DNA of 64,000 bases, taken from the NCBI GenBank assembly GCA_902605865.1, contig CACLEJ010000004.1, positions 1 through 64,000 of the forward strand, in the 5' to 3' direction. Under the pieces are notes generated by a model that worked only from the letters and a program-made list of their open reading frames with translations, had not been told where the DNA came from and did not search any database. Below are positions 44,612-52,513 of the stretch, one piece after another; position 1 is the first letter of the stretch, and every line of letters begins with the position of its first letter. The position numbers and the translations under genes are program-made. Source of the stretch: an uncultured Pelagibacteraceae bacterium. Its GTDB lineage: Bacteria > Pseudomonadota > Alphaproteobacteria > Pelagibacterales > Pelagibacteraceae.

Positions 44612-45526
44612 ATGAAATCCATTTGTGTTTTTGGTGTTTTTGTAGCTGACCTTTGTTTTGTCGCTGATGCAATTCCTGAAAAAGGGCAAACTATTTTAGG
44701 TAGTAAACATATTGTTGGTCCAGGTGGGAAAGGATCAAACCAAGCAATAACTGCAGCTAGACTTGGAGGTAAGGTAAATTTTATAACAAAGATCGGGAAC
44801 GACCAAAATGCAAATATGGCCCTAAACCTCTACAAGGAAGTAGGTATAAATACAGACTCAATAATTCAAGATGAAAATCAGTTAACAGGTGTAGCAGGTA
44901 TAATGATAAACGAAAAAACTGGAGACAACGCTATAAACATTGTACCAGGTGCAGCTGGTTCTTTAACTAACAAAGATATTGATAAAAATATAAGTTTTAT
45001 TGAAAATTCAGAAATTTTCTTAACTCAGTTAGAGACACCTTATGAAGTAACTAGTTATGCACTTCAAAAAGCTAAAGAAACAGGTTCAATAACTATTTTT
45101 AATCCAGCACCTGCATCAAATATCAATGAGAGTGATTTTAAATATATGGATTATTTTACACCTAATGAAACAGAAGCAAGTTTTTATCTAAAAAAAAATG
45201 TTGAAAGCAAAACAGAAATTGAAGAAGCTGCAAAAAATTTTCTAAATAAAGGAGTTAAAAATATTATTATAACTCTAGGCTCAAAAGGAGTTTATTTTGC
45301 AAGCTCATCTGAAAGTTATTTTCTAGATGCCTTTAATTTGAAAGATAAAGTTATTGACACAACAGGAGCAGGGGATGCATTTAATGGAGCTTTTGCATAT
45401 GCATTGTCTAAAAATCATAAAGATAAAGATGCTTTAGAATTTGCAAATAAGGTTGCGGGTATTTCAACCACTAGGGTTGGGGCAGCCAATGCAATGCCTA
45501 AACTTAAAGAAGTAGAAGACTATTAG
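44612..45526 (+). CDS. rbsK: PfkB-family ribokinase-like sugar kinase
   Basis: A 304-residue kinase. The N-terminal substrate site has VGPGGKGSNQAITAARLGG, and the C-terminal anion hole and base are in DTTGAGDAFNGAFAYAL. TPNETEA is the middle motif typical of ribokinase. It lacks the fused DUF2090 domain of many IolC proteins and does not resemble IolC. It likely phosphorylates the sugar brought in by the upstream transporter, perhaps ribose. Confidence 0.8.
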   Translation: MKSICVFGVFVADLCFVADAIPEKGQTILGSKHIVGPGGKGSNQAITAARLGGKVNFITKIGNDQNANMALNLYKEVGINTDSIIQDENQLTGVAGIMINEKTGDNAINIVPGAAGSLTNKDIDKNISFIENSEIFLTQLETPYEVTSYALQKAKETGSITIFNPAPASNINESDFKYMDYFTPNETEASFYLKKNVESKTEIEEAAKNFLNKGVKNIIITLGSKGVYFASSSESYFLDAFNLKDKVIDTTGAGDAFNGAFAYALSKNHKDKDALEFANKVAGISTTRVGAANAMPKLKEVEDY

Positions 45527-46702
45527 TTATTCTATAATTTTAAAATCAGATTTATATTTATCAGTAATTGTTAAACCAAGACCAGGTTTATTATCATCTA
45601 AATCTATATATCCATTTTTAGGAGCAGGATCACCTTCAAAAATGTAATAGAATAATTCATTGCCTATTTCTACATCATGGACTGGAAAAAACTCTGAAAT
45701 TGGACAATTGAAATTAGACATTGTTAAATGATAATTATGCATTTGACCAGCATGCGGAATAACTGGCACTTGATACGCTTCTGCTAATGCATTTATTTTA
45801 TTTGCAATTGTAAATCCACCAACTCTGTTATTATCATATTGAATATAACTAACTGCTTTAATGTCTAACAATTGTTTAAATCCAAATAAGTTGAACTCAT
45901 GTTCTCCTCCAGAAATTGGAATTGCATTCATATTATTTAATTCAGCATAACCATGAATATCGTCAGCTATAACTGGCTCTTCTAACCATCTAGGATTAAA
46001 CTTTACCAATTTAGGGATCATTCTCTTTGCATAATCCAGGTTCCAGCCCATATAACATTCCATCATTAAGTCAGTATCATATCCAATAACTTCTCTAACT
46101 GCTTCAGCTAGCTCAATATTTTTTTTCATACCTTCAGGTCCATCTTTTGGCCCCCACCCAAATCTCATTTTAAACATTTTAAAACCTTGCTTAACATAGC
46201 TTTCAGCTTCTTTTTGCAAATCCTTAATTGGTTGGCTGTAAAGTTTAGATGCGTAAACAGGTATCTTTTCTTTAGTTCGCCCACCTAATAGTTTAAAAAT
46301 AGGTTTGTTTGTAACTTTTCCCATTATGTCCCAGAGCGCAATATCAATAGCAGAAATAGCTACCATCCCCAATCCTCTTCTTCCCCATGCATGTGTTCTT
46401 CTGTACATTTTTTCCCAGATGTAGGAATAATCAAAAGGATCTTCACCTACTACTAACGGTGTTAAATAAGTATCGATTGTTTTTTTTACCAATTGAGGTG
46501 CAAGTGCTGCATTTCCAATTCCAATAATTCCATCATCAGTTTCAATTTCACATATTAACCATTCATGAAATCTAAATGATCCCATTGCATCTGATTTTTC
46601 AAACAAAAGGTCTGAAGCATTTGTGCAAAAATTATTTTGTGGAGGAACTGTTTTACCGTTCCATTGATATACTTTGGTGCGTATACTTTTTATTTTAGAC
46701 AT
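45527..46702 (-). CDS. Enolase-superfamily acid-sugar dehydratase (RhmD-like)
   Basis: A 391-residue mandelate-racemase/enolase member that dehydrates aldonates to 2-keto-3-deoxy acids. Metal ligands are probably Asp in [12 protein letters not shown], Glu in RWLEEPV and Glu in ISGGEHEF; the catalytic histidine is in [26 protein letters not shown], the SGEHE segment and the [15 protein letters not shown] end resemble L-rhamnonate dehydratase, with L-lyxonate or L-fuconate as alternatives. It abuts rbsK tail to tail and follows the PdxA-like gene directly on its strand. Confidence 0.8.
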   Translation of the reverse strand: MSKIKSIRTKVYQWNGKTVPPQNNFCTNASDLLFEKSDAMGSFRFHEWLICEIETDDGIIGIGNAALAPQLVKKTIDTYLTPLVVGEDPFDYSYIWEKMYRRTHAWGRRGLGMVAISAIDIALWDIMGKVTNKPIFKLLGGRTKEKIPVYASKLYSQPIKDLQKEAESYVKQGFKMFKMRFGWGPKDGPEGMKKNIELAEAVREVIGYDTDLMMECYMGWNLDYAKRMIPKLVKFNPRWLEEPVIADDIHGYAELNNMNAIPISGGEHEFNLFGFKQLLDIKAVSYIQYDNNRVGGFTIANKINALAEAYQVPVIPHAGQMHNYHLTMSNFNCPISEFFPVHDVEIGNELFYYIFEGDPAPKNGYIDLDDNKPGLGLTITDKYKSDFKIIE

Positions 46703-47698
46703 TTAATTGTTTTTATTTTGTGCCATTGTTAATGCAATTTTGAATGAATTCAAAGTAGGTTCTAAATTTGCCTTATTTTTTCCAGCAATATCAAATGCAG
46801 TTCCATGAGCAGGAGTGGTTATAGGGACTGGCAAACCTCCTTGTACAGTTACCCCTCGATCAAATCCAAATGCTTTTAAACCTGATTGTAAAGCATCATG
46901 ATACATACCAACAATACAATCATGATTTCTATTTTTATAAGCAGTGATAAAAGAAGTGTCACATGGCAAAGGTCCATCAGCATTAATACCTAATTTTTTT
47001 GCCTCTTCTATTGCGGGTATAATTTCATCTTTTTCCTCTGTCCCAAATTCAGCGTGAGGGTTTAGTGCTTGGACTGCTACTCTTGGACTTTTAATACCAT
47101 TTAATTTCATAGCTTCATTTATAAGTTTAATTGGCTTAATAATTTTGTCCTTTTTTACATGTTCAGGAACTTCTTTTATTGGAATATGCGATGATACCCT
47201 TGCTGTCCAAAAATTATCAATAACATTAAACTCGCAAAAAAAATTTTTAACCTCTAACTTTTCAGCCATTAAATGTAATTCATCAGAATATTTATTTCCT
47301 CCAAGTTTAAGGCTTGTTTTGTTAAATGGTCCAAAGTTTATTGCATGAATTTTATTTTCTTTAGCAAGATCTAACGCTAAATTTAACGAAGCTAAAACGC
47401 TTTCTCCTGCCTCTTTAGAACACTCAGACAATTTATAGTTATGATTTTTACCTTTAGATATATCTAGAAAAAATTTACTACCTTTTGCAAAATCAATATT
47501 ATTGAAATCATCTACATAATTTAAATTATGTGATTTGCCTGAAATTTTATTTCCGCTTTCTAAAATATTTTTTTCACCTATGATAATTACATTAGCTTTG
47601 TCAGTGATTTCCTCTGACAATAGTTTTGAGACCAATTCGGGCCCTATACCAGAAGGATCACCTAAAAGAACTGCTATGTTAATTTTATTTTGAGCCAT
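46703..47698 (-). CDS. PdxA-family (PdxA2-like) phosphate-sugar-acid dehydrogenase
   Basis: A 331-residue homologue of 4-hydroxythreonine-4-phosphate dehydrogenase. GDPSGIGPELVSKLL is the N-terminal signature; metal-binding His residues are likely in VSSHIPIKEVP, LNPHAEFG and VGMYHDALQSGLKAFGFDRGV. In catabolic clusters such proteins (PdxA2) oxidise four-carbon acid phosphates rather than making vitamin B6. The usual partner kinase (DUF1537) is not in the window, so its substrate is unclear. It diverges from the tripartite transporter genes. Confidence 0.82.
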   Translation of the reverse strand: MAQNKINIAVLLGDPSGIGPELVSKLLSEEITDKANVIIIGEKNILESGNKISGKSHNLNYVDDFNNIDFAKGSKFFLDISKGKNHNYKLSECSKEAGESVLASLNLALDLAKENKIHAINFGPFNKTSLKLGGNKYSDELHLMAEKLEVKNFFCEFNVIDNFWTARVSSHIPIKEVPEHVKKDKIIKPIKLINEAMKLNGIKSPRVAVQALNPHAEFGTEEKDEIIPAIEEAKKLGINADGPLPCDTSFITAYKNRNHDCIVGMYHDALQSGLKAFGFDRGVTVQGGLPVPITTPAHGTAFDIAGKNKANLEPTLNSFKIALTMAQNKNN

Positions 47699-47759
47699 TT
47701 TTTACTTTACGCTATGTATCAGATTATGTTTATATATTTAAATATAAATTAACTAAAAA

Positions 47760-47767
47760 GAGGGAAA
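47760..47767 (+). promoter_or_regulatory. Strong ribosome binding site GAGGGAAA of the TctC-like gene
   Basis: GAGGGAAA stands two bases before the ATG at 47770. The same octamer precedes two other binding-protein genes in the window. Confidence 0.75.
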
Positions 47768-47769
47768 TT

Positions 47770-48744
47770 ATGAAAAAAAGTTTTAAACTTTTCTTAGCAG
47801 CTGCATTTCTAGTAACAGAATTTTTCGTTGTTGCACTTCCACTTATGATTACTTCTGCAAAAGCAGATGGTCACCCAATTCAAGCTATTACTCATGCTGG
47901 TTTTGGTGGTGGTACAGACGTAACTACTAGAATGATGCTTCTAAGAGCACGTAGAGTTCTTAAACAAGATATGCAATTGGTTAACAAAAAAGGTGGTGGT
48001 GGAGCAGTATCAATGGATTACATGATGAGTTTACCCGCTGACGGACAACATACTTTAACTTGGACTACAGGTCATGCTGTTTCAATGGCGTTAGGTAAAA
48101 CTAAAGTTAAAATAAGTGATATGCAACCACTAGCAAGAGGAACTGATGATCCTCAATTGTTTGTTGTAAATTGTAAGGCAGACATTAAAGATGCTAAAAA
48201 ATTTATTAGTACTCAAAAATCAAAATCACTTAAATACGGAACAACACATGTAGGTGGAATTGATGATGTGAGTGCTATTGCATTTACAAAAAAAGGTGGA
48301 TTAAAAGATCCAACTATTGTTGCTTATAAGGGTGTAGCTCCAATTAAAACTAACTTAATCAAAGGCGATATTGATGTAGGTGTTTTAAACTTAGGGGAAG
48401 CATTAACAGAAATAAATGACGGAACACTTTGTGTGTCTGTTGTCTTAGCAAATAATAGAATGGCTAAAATTGGGGATTCTCCAACAGCTAAAGAATTAGG
48501 AATACCTGTTTCTTTATCTACTGTTAGAGGTTTTGTAACTAAAAAAGGAGCACCAGCTGAAAGAGTTAAAGAATTAGAAGCTGGAATGATGAAAGCTATG
48601 AGCCATAACTACTACAAAAATTTCTTAACAGAAATTGGTCTTGATGAGACAAGTGTAGTTGGTGCTGATGAATGGGGTAAGCAAATGGAAGAAATGCTTA
48701 CAGAGATGACAGCGCAACTTAAAGCTTTGGGTTACATTAATTAG
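47770..48744 (+). CDS. TctC-family periplasmic binding protein of a tripartite tricarboxylate-type transporter
   Basis: A 324-residue secreted solute-binding protein. A signal peptide precedes KADGHPIQAITHAGFGGGTDVTTRMM, the TctC-type start of the mature protein. The family's KGGGGAVSMDYM and GTTHVGGIDDVSA segments follow. TctC proteins bind carboxylates; the ligand is unknown, but the neighbouring dehydratase and dehydrogenases suggest a sugar acid. It is followed within 40 bases by a terminator that lies in the start of the next gene. Confidence 0.87.
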   Translation: MKKSFKLFLAAAFLVTEFFVVALPLMITSAKADGHPIQAITHAGFGGGTDVTTRMMLLRARRVLKQDMQLVNKKGGGGAVSMDYMMSLPADGQHTLTWTTGHAVSMALGKTKVKISDMQPLARGTDDPQLFVVNCKADIKDAKKFISTQKSKSLKYGTTHVGGIDDVSAIAFTKKGGLKDPTIVAYKGVAPIKTNLIKGDIDVGVLNLGEALTEINDGTLCVSVVLANNRMAKIGDSPTAKELGIPVSLSTVRGFVTKKGAPAERVKELEAGMMKAMSHNYYKNFLTEIGLDETSVVGADEWGKQMEEMLTEMTAQLKALGYIN

Positions 48745-48765
48745 TCATAAGAAAGTACATTTTTT

Positions 48766-49272
48766 ATGAATAATGTACGAAATAAAAAAAGGGCAAACAA
48801 AAGTTTGCCCTTTTTTTTTAAAGATGAGTTTATAGTTTCATTTATTATTGTTTTTATCTCAATAATTTTACTAATAAGTACTTTTTCGTTTGATATTGTT
48901 CCTCCAATTCTAAACAGAGGTATACAACCTGCAACTTTTCCTAAAGCTTTATTAATATTAATAATAAGCCTAACTTTAATTATTTATTATCTATCAATAA
49001 AGAGTCCATGGAAAATAGGAAAGAAATTACCTAAAACATTTTTTTTAACTTTACTTAGTTTTTTAATATTTGTTATTATTTCAAAAACTTTAGACTTCTT
49101 TTTAGCAATATCAGTATTATCAATTTTTGTTTCCTATAATTGGGGTGAAAGAAGAATATTTTATTTATTATTAGTAAGTATTATTTTTCCTATTTTGGTT
49201 TTTATTTTTTTTGAAACAATCTTAGGCTTAAGATTTCCTCCAGGAATAATTACTAATCTTTATTATTATTAA
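48766..49272 (+). CDS. TctB-like small membrane subunit
   Basis: A 168-residue protein with four hydrophobic segments beginning at about residue 22 (FIVSFIIVFISIILLIS). RGIQPATFPKALLILI fits the TctB family. The only in-frame ATG near the first helix is at 48766, upstream of a terminator hairpin, so codons 6-18 (RNKKRANKSLPFFF) are encoded by that hairpin and its flanks. No clear ribosome binding site is seen. It ends one base before tctA. Confidence 0.78.
   Translation: MNNVRNKKRANKSLPFFFKDEFIVSFIIVFISIILLISTFSFDIVPPILNRGIQPATFPKALLILIISLTLIIYYLSIKSPWKIGKKLPKTFFLTLLSFLIFVIISKTLDFFLAISVLSIFVSYNWGERRIFYLLLVSIIFPILVFIFFETILGLRFPPGIITNLYYY
48784..48819 (+). terminator. Terminator hairpin inside the tctB-like reading frame
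   Basis: A seven-base A-run, GGGCAAAC (48791-48798), a four-base loop, GTTTGCCC (48803-48810) and nine Ts. This is a complete intrinsic terminator located 15-50 bases into the next gene. It should lower permease expression relative to the binding protein. Confidence 0.9.
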
Positions 49273-49273
49273 A

Positions 49274-50746
49274 ATGGATAATCTTTTATTAATGCTGACC
49301 CCTTTATTTAGTTCAAAACTATTGATAGTTTTACTTTTTGGAACTTTGTTTGGATTAATTCTAGGAGTTCTTCCAGGTTTGGGGCCAACAACTGGTGGAG
49401 CATTAATTTTACCATTTACAATGACGCTAGATCCTTTATCTGCAATAGTATTGTTAACTTCTATTTATTGTGCAGGAACTTATGGAGGAGCAATTACTGC
49501 AGTATTAATTAATACTCCAGGAACTCCAGCAGCTGCAGCCACATGTTTAGATGGATATCCTCTAGCCCAAAAAGGCGAAGCGGGTAGAGCTTTGGGAATG
49601 GCAACTGTATCAAGCACTGTTGGAGGAATTTTTAGTGTTATAATTTTAGTATTTTTTGCACCACTTTTAGCGAAACTCGCTTATGAATTTGGACAACCCG
49701 AATATTTTGCATTAGCAATTTTTGGTTTAACTATGCTTTCTTCTATAGGAGAAGGTAGTCCTATTAAAAACTTAATTGCTGGGGCATTTGGAATTTTAAT
49801 TTCAACTATTGGTAAAGATTTTATGACATCAATAGATAGGTTTACTTACGGAATTAACGAACTCTCAGTTGGTATTGGTTTTATTCCAGTAGTTGTTGGT
49901 TTATTTGCAATTAGCGAAATGTTAACTCAATCAACGCTTCTTGATCAAGTATTTAAGAGAGTAGCTTTAAAGGCAGTAAAACTTCCAACCAAAGATGATT
50001 ATAAAAAAACATGGAAAACAATTCTTAGATCAAGTGGAATAGGTTCATTCATTGGAGTTTTGCCAGCTGAAGGTGGAACTGTAGCATCGTTAATTGGTTA
50101 TTCAGAGGCCAAAAGATTTTCTAAAAATCCTGAAGAATTTGGCAAAGGATCAATTGAAGGTATTGCTGGTGCAGAAGCTGCAAATAATGCTGCAACTGGT
50201 GGAGCAATGGTACCTACATTAGCACTAGGAATTCCAGGAAGTGCCACGACAGCTGTAATACTAACAGGTTTAATTATTCATGGTGTTAGACCAGGTCCAG
50301 ATTTATTCAGAGAACAGCCCGATTTCTTATATGGAATATTTGGGGCCATGTTAATTGCAAATGTTTTATTTTTTATCTTTGGATTTTTTGGAGCAAAAAT
50401 ATTTGCGAGAATAACATTAGTTCCTAACAAAATTTTGTGGCCAATGATATTTGCAGTATCTGTTTGTGGAACGTATTCACTTAGCCAATCAATTATTGAT
50501 GTTTGGATTATGTTATTTTTTGGAGTATTAGGATTTTTTATGAGAAGATTTGGATTTTCTGTTGTTCCTGTAATTATAGGATTAATTTTAGGAGAATTGG
50601 TAGAGGGAACATTAAGACAATCTTTAGTTATTTTTGATGGAAATTGGTTGATGTTTTTAACAAGACCAATAGCTTTAACCTTTTTTATTTTATCTTTAAT
50701 TGCGTTAGCTTTTCCTTTATTAAGATCAAAAAAACAAAAAAAATAA
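49274..50746 (+). CDS. TctA-family large membrane subunit
   Basis: A 490-residue permease with about twelve helices. GTLFGLILGVLPGLGPTTGGALILPFT is the characteristic first motif, repeated as GSFIGVLPAEGGTVASLIGYSEAKR in the second half, and ALGIPGSATTAVILTGL follows. With the binding protein and TctB-like subunit it makes a sodium- or proton-coupled carboxylate importer. Confidence 0.93.
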   Translation: MDNLLLMLTPLFSSKLLIVLLFGTLFGLILGVLPGLGPTTGGALILPFTMTLDPLSAIVLLTSIYCAGTYGGAITAVLINTPGTPAAAATCLDGYPLAQKGEAGRALGMATVSSTVGGIFSVIILVFFAPLLAKLAYEFGQPEYFALAIFGLTMLSSIGEGSPIKNLIAGAFGILISTIGKDFMTSIDRFTYGINELSVGIGFIPVVVGLFAISEMLTQSTLLDQVFKRVALKAVKLPTKDDYKKTWKTILRSSGIGSFIGVLPAEGGTVASLIGYSEAKRFSKNPEEFGKGSIEGIAGAEAANNAATGGAMVPTLALGIPGSATTAVILTGLIIHGVRPGPDLFREQPDFLYGIFGAMLIANVLFFIFGFFGAKIFARITLVPNKILWPMIFAVSVCGTYSLSQSIIDVWIMLFFGVLGFFMRRFGFSVVPVIIGLILGELVEGTLRQSLVIFDGNWLMFLTRPIALTFFILSLIALAFPLLRSKKQKK

Positions 50747-50747
50747 T

Positions 50748-51497
50748 ATGATTAATTTTGATTTAAAAGATAGAGTTGCAATAGTGACAGGAGGCGCCCA
50801 AGGTTTTGGACTAGCTATTACGGAGAGATTTATTGCTTCTGGAGCAAGCGTTATAATTTGGGATATAGACGAGGAAGCAATCAAAACTGCAACAAAAAAA
50901 ATTAATTCAGATAAGGTTTCATACCAAATTGTTGATGTTGGAAATTATGAGAATATAGAAAAAAATTTAGCTGAAATTGAAAAAACTCACAAAAAAATTG
51001 ATATTTTCATCAATAATGCAGGTGTTGCAGGAAAAAATACTACAGTAGTTGATTATCCACTTGATGAGTGGAAAAAAGTTATAGACCTAAATCTAAATGC
51101 AGTATTTTATTGTTGTAAAGCCGTAACGCCTTACATGCTTAAAAATAATTATGGAAGAATTGTAAATATTGCCTCTATAGCTGGGAAAGAGGGCAATCCT
51201 AATGCCAGTGCATATAGTACATCTAAAGCTGGAGTTATAGGTTTAACCAAATCACTTGGAAAAGAATTAGCATTAAAAAATATAGCTGTTAATTGCGTAA
51301 CCCCAGCTGCTGCAAAAACTAGAATTTTTGATCAAATGACTGAGGAACATATTAATTATATGTTATCTAAAATCCCAAGAAATAAATTTGCCAAAGTAGA
51401 TGAATTAGCATCTCTTGTAACATGGTTATCCAGTGAAGAAAATTCTTTTTCTACAGCTGCTGTTTTTGATTTGAGTGGTGGAAGAGCAACTTATTAG
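50748..51497 (+). CDS. Short-chain dehydrogenase/reductase
   Basis: A 249-residue classical SDR with TGGAQGFG for NAD(P), NNAG, catalytic Ser in IASIAGKEG and Tyr-x-x-x-Lys in AYSTSKAG. It begins one base after tctA. Together with the RhmD-like dehydratase in the same block it may oxidise a 2-keto-3-deoxy acid, as in the L-rhamnose and L-fucose diketo pathways; this is inference from context. Confidence 0.85.
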   Translation: MINFDLKDRVAIVTGGAQGFGLAITERFIASGASVIIWDIDEEAIKTATKKINSDKVSYQIVDVGNYENIEKNLAEIEKTHKKIDIFINNAGVAGKNTTVVDYPLDEWKKVIDLNLNAVFYCCKAVTPYMLKNNYGRIVNIASIAGKEGNPNASAYSTSKAGVIGLTKSLGKELALKNIAVNCVTPAAAKTRIFDQMTEEHINYMLSKIPRNKFAKVDELASLVTWLSSEENSFSTAAVFDLSGGRATY

Positions 51498-51500
51498 TTT

Positions 51501-52403
51501 ATGCAGATAGGTATTGATGTTGGAGCTACCAAAATTGAAAGTGTAGTTCTTGACGAGAAAGGCAATGAAAGTAATCGTGAAAGAACAGATTGCCCAAAAG
51601 ACTATTTTCAAATTGTAAAAACCATTAAAGAAATTGATAAGAAGTTAGAGAAAAAATTTAATAAAGAGTTGCCAATAGGTGTTTGTCATCCTGGCGTACA
51701 TTCTCCTCAAACTGGATTAGTTAAGAATGCGCCAAATTGTTATTGGTTAGAAAAAAAACCATTTCAAAATGATTTAAGGAAAGAATTGGGTAAAGAAGTA
51801 TTTTGTGAAAATGATGCCAATTGCTTTGCTTTATCAGAGGCTTTAGATGGCTCAGGAAAACACTATAAAATTGTTTATGGAATTATAGTTGGTTCTGGTG
51901 TTGGAGGAGGTTTGGTAATAGATAAAAAAATTGTGAGTGGACCTAATGGAGTAGCGGGAGAGTGGGGGCATAATCAAATTACTCATTTAATCGCAAAAAA
52001 AGAAAAATTTGAATCTACCAATTTAAGAGAAGGTGAGATTGAAAGTTTTATGTCAGGTTTAAGTTTAGCAAAAAAATTTAATAAAAAGTTTAAAAAGAAT
52101 TTAACGACAAATCAAATTTTTGAATTATATAGAAAGCATGATTTAGATGCTGAAGATTTAATTGACAACTTTAAATTAAATTTAGCCATGTCATTGGCAA
52201 ATATAATAAATATTCTCGATCCTGATTGTTTTGTATTTGGAGGAGGTGTTTCAAATGAAATTGATTTTTTAAGTGAAATTGAAACTATAGTAAGAAAATT
52301 TGTAACCGGAAGAGAATATGAAGGTGTGTTTCTAAAACCTAAATATGGAGATGCCAGCGGTGTAAGAGGTGCAGCAAGATTAGGGAGAAAATCAATCTAT
52401 TAA
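51501..52403 (+). CDS. ROK-family sugar kinase lacking the zinc-binding cysteines
   Basis: A 300-residue kinase with DVGATKIE as the first phosphate loop, catalytic Asp106 in ENDANCF, GSGVGGGLVI and GGGVSN as the later ATP motifs. Residues GEWGH (154-158) keep the histidine of the ROK signature, but the following C-x-C-G-x-x-G-C-x-E cluster is replaced by a segment with no Cys (LREGEIESFMSG). It has no helix-turn-helix domain, so it is not a NagC-type repressor. Adjacent to a glucose-type ABC transporter, it may be a glucokinase or a related kinase. Confidence 0.82.
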   Translation: MQIGIDVGATKIESVVLDEKGNESNRERTDCPKDYFQIVKTIKEIDKKLEKKFNKELPIGVCHPGVHSPQTGLVKNAPNCYWLEKKPFQNDLRKELGKEVFCENDANCFALSEALDGSGKHYKIVYGIIVGSGVGGGLVIDKKIVSGPNGVAGEWGHNQITHLIAKKEKFESTNLREGEIESFMSGLSLAKKFNKKFKKNLTTNQIFELYRKHDLDAEDLIDNFKLNLAMSLANIINILDPDCFVFGGGVSNEIDFLSEIETIVRKFVTGREYEGVFLKPKYGDASGVRGAARLGRKSIY

Positions 52404-52476
52404 TATTACAAATCAATTAATAGTTGTGTTTTTTTTTCTTGTAGTCTTTGAATAAATCAATCTATAATTGTTTTTT

Positions 52477-52490
52477 TTAAGTTAACTTAA
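52477..52490. promoter_or_regulatory. Palindrome upstream of gtsA
   Basis: TTAAGTTAACTTAA is a perfect 14-base palindrome 24 bases upstream of the gtsA start, in the 110-base gap after the ROK gene. It could be an operator, but no regulator gene is in this region. Chance is possible in such A+T-rich DNA. Confidence 0.35.
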
Positions 52491-52502
52491 TTTAATAAAT
52501 AA

Positions 52503-52510
52503 GAGGGAAA
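52503..52510 (+). promoter_or_regulatory. Strong ribosome binding site GAGGGAAA of gtsA
   Basis: GAGGGAAA stands three bases before the ATG at 52514, matching those of the other binding-protein genes in the window. Confidence 0.75.
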
Positions 52511-52513
52511 TAT

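Noticed and set aside
44612-45526. The PfkB-family kinase as iolC.
   Set aside because: Its motifs and its place after a CUT2 transporter and mutarotase fit ribokinase better.
47733-47746. TATATTTAAATATA palindrome upstream of the TctC-like gene as an operator.
   Set aside because: It is made only of A and T; such palindromes are expected by chance here.
51501-52403. The ROK protein as a NagC/XylR-type repressor of the sugar genes.
   Set aside because: It begins directly with the kinase phosphate loop and has no DNA-binding domain.
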